Assembly (NCBI RefSeq): GCF_000379925.1
Contig: NZ_KB904203.1
Location: 70-64,069, forward strand
Origin: Porphyromonas levii DSM 23370
GTDB lineage: Bacteria > Bacteroidota > Bacteroidia > Bacteroidales > Porphyromonadaceae
Reading direction: 5' to 3'
DNA: 64,000 nucleotides
Position numbers and translations under genes: made by a program. Below are positions 61,101 through 64,000 of the stretch, piece after piece (within the stretch, counting starts at the first letter, position 1; every line of letters begins with the position of its first letter). The notes beneath the pieces are model-generated. The model had not been told where the DNA came from, made no database searches, and saw nothing but the letters and a program-made list of their open reading frames with translations.

Positions 61101-62984
61101 CATGTGGGGATCGAGCGGCATATCGGTATCCATTGTAGAGATATACCTTAGTATTTCAGCCGTATTACCAAGCGCATCGGAGGCAGAAAGACGGATATTG
61201 TAGCCATATTCAGCAATCTTAGGGGTTGTGATGGTGAATAAGCCATCATCGCCCGACTGCACCTCCACACGTTTGCGGTCTCCATATTCGAGGAGCACCT
61301 GAGCAGAGGTAGGGTAGCCATTAAGGTCGGTGGTCTTACCCATGACCACAAGGGGGTGTCCCTTTACATAACCCTTGGGAATACTATCTATCTGCACCGA
61401 GAGGTAACTCAATTTGTAATCCTGCACCTCAATAAACTCGGTCCCCATCTTACTACTAATGCGATAGTCCGTTAGGTTGGCATCCTCAGGCAATTGGAAA
61501 GTCGTCTCTGCCACCCCTTGGGCATTCGTGGTCACCGTCACTTGGTGCACTGTTACTTTTTCGGCACCTCTGGAGGCTTCGAGAGTAAGCTGTAATGGAT
61601 AATCAGGCAACGTGTGCTCCCTATCCTGCGCCGATTCAGAGACCACAACGCCCACCTTAACCGTCTGACCTCTACGATAGAGGGGGCGGTCTAGGTAAAA
61701 GTTGGCTTGCGTAGTGCGCCCAGCTTCCACCGATTTTGTCTCAGGGAGCTGTGGAACATACGTCGAGAACGATTCAGCAAGGCGATTATCCTCCACGGTC
61801 ACCATATAGCCCTGCTGCTTCTTTTCGAAAGTAATTCGTCCTAGCTGATCACTTCGTTTGGTCTGCTCACCCCCCTTCGCGACGACCCCTTCCACGGGAG
61901 CTCCAGTGGCACGGTCTAGCACATGCAGTTGCACCTTATTATCCTGCGATTCATAAGCATAGATATAGAGCTTATCATACCTCATATAAGCTCCATACCC
62001 TCCGTTAGATGCCCCTAGAGCATGGACGTTATAGTAGTAGGGCCCTGGTTTAGGGAGCTGATCCTGCACCTCTAATCGTACTATTCCTTCTGGAATAAGA
62101 GCTATCTTCGTTTCCTGTCGGGCCAATTCCCAACCCGAAGGAAAAATACCAAAGACTTTAACCTTGAGCACTCCCGTGGCAGTATTCAGATCCTTTGCCT
62201 CTATGATTACCTTCTTAGCCCCGAAGCAATCATCAAAAATACTTTGCCCCTCAGAAGCATAGGGCGTGGTCATAAGACCAGCCAAAATCCCCTCAGCTCT
62301 TTGTTTTAGTGGGGGCATTAGGCGAAGCCACTCTTGGTCGGCATCGGTCACTTTCTCCGCCGATAGTTTTTCCTCAATAGGTTCAAGGGTTGTGGTATAC
62401 TCTTCCTGAAGCAGCAGTAAGTCGATCAGCGTGCCCTCAGCCTGCGCACCAAAATGAGAACGGTACGTGCCATATTCCTCCACCGAATAGCCCTCACGCA
62501 AGATAAAGAGTGCCTCGGGGTAGTAGCCCTCCTGCAGTGCTGCCTCTATCTCCGCCCTAAAGAGCTTCTTGATAGTCTCCGATTCGCGTGCAAAAGCACT
62601 GGCGACACGCAGCAGGTTACCATAAATAGTCTCGCCCTCTAGTAGGACGAAGCCCCAACGCTCCACTCTCCCTTGGCGGGCGAGGTCACCGCTCTGAGCC
62701 ATGCGTAGTACTGTTCGCTGTAAGAAAAGGCGCCCGAGGAGCGCTTCTGCCTCTTTGTCGGTCTTCTCCCTACTCCACAAGAGGGTGTCTTGTCGCTCAT
62801 CATTGGAGGCATCGTACTCCTCCAGATGGCGCCAGTAATTATTATACAGGCGTCCCAACGCCCTCATCTCCTCCGTCACCGTAATCTGCTGTTGCTTCAT
62901 CTTCTGTTCCCTTCCCAAAAGAGGCAATAATACCAACCCCAACAATAGGATCGCAACGACCCATTTACCTACTCTTGCCCTCAT
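58131..62984 (-). CDS. Alpha-2-macroglobulin-family protein without thioester motif
   Basis: 1617 residues. An N-terminal membrane or signal segment (WVVAILLLGLVLLPLLG) is followed by macroglobulin domains. FYLDRPLYRRGQTVKVGVVV is the family's YRPGQ-like signature (about residue 435), and the bait-like and alpha-2-macroglobulin core follows with FVETAYFSALLVTDEEGKID and TPRFLTWGDVLNGEAVLRN. A helical TED-like domain follows, but the CxEQ thioester is absent there: the region reads LTLQLYLDPIQLLLSKLALA. The only Cys I notice is in DDCFG near residue 262. Such proteins are thought to protect or build the envelope. The gene overlaps the TPR gene upstream. Confidence 0.9.
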   Translation of the reverse strand: MRARVGKWVVAILLLGLVLLPLLGREQKMKQQQITVTEEMRALGRLYNNYWRHLEEYDASNDERQDTLLWSREKTDKEAEALLGRLFLQRTVLRMAQSGDLARQGRVERWGFVLLEGETIYGNLLRVASAFARESETIKKLFRAEIEAALQEGYYPEALFILREGYSVEEYGTYRSHFGAQAEGTLIDLLLLQEEYTTTLEPIEEKLSAEKVTDADQEWLRLMPPLKQRAEGILAGLMTTPYASEGQSIFDDCFGAKKVIIEAKDLNTATGVLKVKVFGIFPSGWELARQETKIALIPEGIVRLEVQDQLPKPGPYYYNVHALGASNGGYGAYMRYDKLYIYAYESQDNKVQLHVLDRATGAPVEGVVAKGGEQTKRSDQLGRITFEKKQQGYMVTVEDNRLAESFSTYVPQLPETKSVEAGRTTQANFYLDRPLYRRGQTVKVGVVVSESAQDREHTLPDYPLQLTLEASRGAEKVTVHQVTVTTNAQGVAETTFQLPEDANLTDYRISSKMGTEFIEVQDYKLSYLSVQIDSIPKGYVKGHPLVVMGKTTDLNGYPTSAQVLLEYGDRKRVEVQSGDDGLFTITTPKIAEYGYNIRLSASDALGNTAEILRYISTMDTDMPLDPHMLLKGDKQNKERFTLSTKQQPYTKRLLGQLNNRHIYAQLVNERDTIDLGALPIEGEQEFSLPQLASGNYRVRLSTTDGYGVKQVAETGPIYFYSPKDKQLVGEHLLWVTRIASGDILYGSSYDHPIYYYLEQEGRVVEQRVLQTKAGQLQRLSLPKGASGKVELVTVRHMKQETQTIELDEPDSEKGKAHFEGLKFEEKYLPGADFKKSIRVLDKVEKPLVKAPVIVTVFDKAVADAAGGSAFWELISAPQWIVAEPRAMMYTKAFDNMALEESAVLNEVVTVGSAGAAASETPLRTNFVETAYFSALLVTDEEGKIDLSFTIPDTQTKYIAKLFAFTTNLEEQVMGEATFEVSTPLSIELSTPRFLTWGDVLNGEAVLRNTGDQPLTARYSIANDSVQLTEGVVEVPANGTVAVPFAIQATEGEVLRLQGRAQAGDVADGVKRVIPLRSNLSTYTVAQPISAYKQDEVRLSLPKMELSSTPLTLQLYLDPIQLLLSKLALAHRLTDVKELGLFGAVHYYAVYSRLQRYLAQHPEFADELRDAAGELEQVAQKPSTAIDRMADPKTLADFYRFITDTAKLQERLSVLEQTILSHSIESGGFFYSPFYREASPWLTHYVLSSLGGLTIKDAQLVAQLERSMGFLERELSKERSYYHDFVGYALIAHEYGRPLPDFGKPMQQQVEWLQKNYQSTDNSTMIRYAEYSRIYEGKTRYPEVRRFVKDRSGFTFNDDEQLSLMLFLQKDEAEVQEGIVSFALKVKQNTLWYDRGILDVAEVFLDKVKPTRIFANAALQINGQNYHLTPQERLTGAVTMAYPAKSDQLSVTWSGIESDYVFGGLSYLVTEPSAKATPTGDKLKVEKQIFVRQVDSEGNQTFALAEHVEKGDKLIVRYLIEAEQDLSLMMLVDPRPATSEFGYQFEGYGRGGRFWWHYSRRDAEDRLYIDWLPRGRHQIELEAVASQGGRFTYGPAQIQSYYAPEYAGNSSGGTLDIH

Positions 62985-63813
62985 GTTTTGCGTGCTCTAT
63001 CTCCACCTCGGTAGCACCTAAGCGAAGCGCCTCAGCGTAGTCCTTTTCCGACTCCTTAGGTTCTCCATAGCTCCTCCATATAGTACCACGAAGTAAATAA
63101 TTATCCTTATCGACGTCCTTCAGTTCGTTCATCACATAACGCACCTTATCGAGCGCTTCCGACTTACGGTTTTGCCTGAGCAGCAACCACCCCATCGCTC
63201 TATAAGCATTGGGAATCTTGGGATAACGCTCTATCAACTGACTCAAGAGCTTCTCCGCCTCCAGTGCTCGTTCAGCCTTTTGGTACGCCTCTGCCAGTGC
63301 AATTCGAGGCAGATACGCATCGGGATTGATACTCATAATCTTCTCCAGATCCACAATCGCCCCCTCATAGAGCCCAAGTGTAGACCTCACCCTAGCTCTA
63401 TTAAATAATGGGATCTCCCAAGTCGGTTGCTGGCGAATCAGTTCGTCTAAATCAAGAAGAGCCTCATTGTACTTCCCTAGTTCCTCATACACCGCTGCGC
63501 GCCTCGACCTCAGCTGTGTGACCTGAGGCTGTTGCCGAATCGCCTCGGACAGCTCTGCGAGTGCCGAAGTAGTATCTTGGCGTGCCAATAGAAGCTCCGC
63601 AAGATTGCCCCTCAGTATGAAGTTGGTCGGTTCCTCAGGGAATTGCGCCAACGCCTGCCGCAACGTTAACTCTGCGCTATCAGGCTTCGCCGCCTCATAA
63701 TACTCATAATAGCGCTGCACCAATGTTTGATATTCCTTGGGGATAGAGTCCTGTGCTTGTAGCCCCAATGCTGAGCACATTATGATTAATGTGCCCCATA
63801 CGAAGTTCCTCAT
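62965..63813 (-). CDS. Exported TPR-repeat protein
   Basis: 282 residues from ATG 63813 (MRNFVWGTLIIMCSALGLQA, a signal peptide; the upstream ATG at 63828 would add five residues). TPR-like helix pairs run through the mature part: ALAELSEAIRQQPQVTQLRS, YNEALLDLDELIRQQPTWEI and YEGAIVDLEKIMSINPDAYL. The stop lies inside the alpha-2-macroglobulin gene, a 20-base overlap, so the two proteins are probably made together. A scaffold role for the larger protein is inferred. Confidence 0.88.
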   Translation of the reverse strand: MRNFVWGTLIIMCSALGLQAQDSIPKEYQTLVQRYYEYYEAAKPDSAELTLRQALAQFPEEPTNFILRGNLAELLLARQDTTSALAELSEAIRQQPQVTQLRSRRAAVYEELGKYNEALLDLDELIRQQPTWEIPLFNRARVRSTLGLYEGAIVDLEKIMSINPDAYLPRIALAEAYQKAERALEAEKLLSQLIERYPKIPNAYRAMGWLLLRQNRKSEALDKVRYVMNELKDVDKDNYLLRGTIWRSYGEPKESEKDYAEALRLGATEVEIEHAKHEGKSR

Positions 63814-63834
63814 AATCTTTGCTCTCAACGGCTC

Positions 63835-64000
63835 CTAGAGCCTGTACTTACTCTCCTCCTCCTCATTGAGGATGCTCAGGTAGCTCTTGTACCGAGAGGC
63901 AGGTATCTTACCCTCGGCTATAGCCCTACGCACTGCACAATCTGGCTCGTGAGTGTGCGTACAATCGCCATAATAACAAGCCTTCCCCACCTCGAATATC
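63835..64000 (-). CDS. rsgA: Ribosome small-subunit-dependent GTPase A, C-terminal part (cut by window edge)
   Basis: The last 54 codons before a TAG at 63837-63835. KACYYGDCTHTHEPDCAVRR is the zinc-binding Cys/His cluster of RsgA, followed by AIAEGKIPASRYKSYLSIL and a Glu-rich end. RsgA matures the 30S subunit. The circularly permuted GTPase domain lies outside the window. Confidence 0.9.
   Translation of the reverse strand, partial: IFEVGKACYYGDCTHTHEPDCAVRRAIAEGKIPASRYKSYLSILNEEEESKYRL

Overview
The window looks like a Bacteroidota chromosome, most probably Porphyromonas or a close relative (inference from gene content, not a database match). The pointers are DUF4292, GLPGLI and UpxY-type proteins, a GlsA/GlsB glycine-lipid gene pair, A-rich starts with weak Shine-Dalgarno sites, and several promoters of the form TTG - 18 or 19 bases - TAnnTTTG. 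I saw no tRNA, rRNA or CRISPR array.

Left third, conserved core (1-17.7 kb). After the cut end of an IS982-type transposase come rplM-rpsI, rpsB and tsf. A six-gene plus-strand operon follows (coiled-coil protein, rsmI, lipoprotein, YjjG-like phosphatase, L,D-transpeptidase-like protein, crcB). It is closed by a strong hairpin shared with a convergent EF-G-like gene. A second operon holds a TPR protein, a DUF4292 lipoprotein, an EnvC-like protein, ribF and the two glycine-lipid acyltransferases. At 17.7-21.6 kb is a small secretion operon: a 62-residue exported peptide, a GLPGLI protein and a TonB-receptor-like outer-membrane protein.

Middle and right (22-57.7 kb), a minus-strand surface-polysaccharide region. 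A promoter near 57.7 kb starts UpxY, a FlaA1/PglF-type dehydratase, an acyltransferase, a Wzx flippase, a nitroreductase broken by an amber codon, a pyruvyltransferase, glycosyltransferases, a polymerase-like protein, a PglC-type sugar transferase, two PLP enzymes, GNAT and FemAB-like proteins and an ATP-grasp enzyme. The Wza/Wzc export pair has its own promoter at 25.5 kb. PglF-like, PglE-like and PglC-like enzymes together suggest a bacillosamine-type first sugar.

This region is heavily rearranged. It holds two paralogous AAA-ATPase + DUF4276 pairs that look like split OLD/TOPRIM defence modules. Both have the same layout: duplicated piece of a neighbouring capsule gene, MITE-family element, AAA gene, DUF4276 gene, second copy of that piece. 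A DUF559 nuclease module lies in frame inside a DegT aminotransferase and is bounded by inverted G/C-rich repeats; solo copies of this repeat occur elsewhere. Five MITE-family copies, two with clear 5-bp target duplications, and fragments of a sulfatase, two glycosyl/sugar transferases, a pyruvyltransferase and an ATP-grasp gene mark past recombination.

Right end (58.1-64 kb): a large alpha-2-macroglobulin-like protein, a TPR protein and the zinc-binding C-terminus of RsgA, all on the minus strand.
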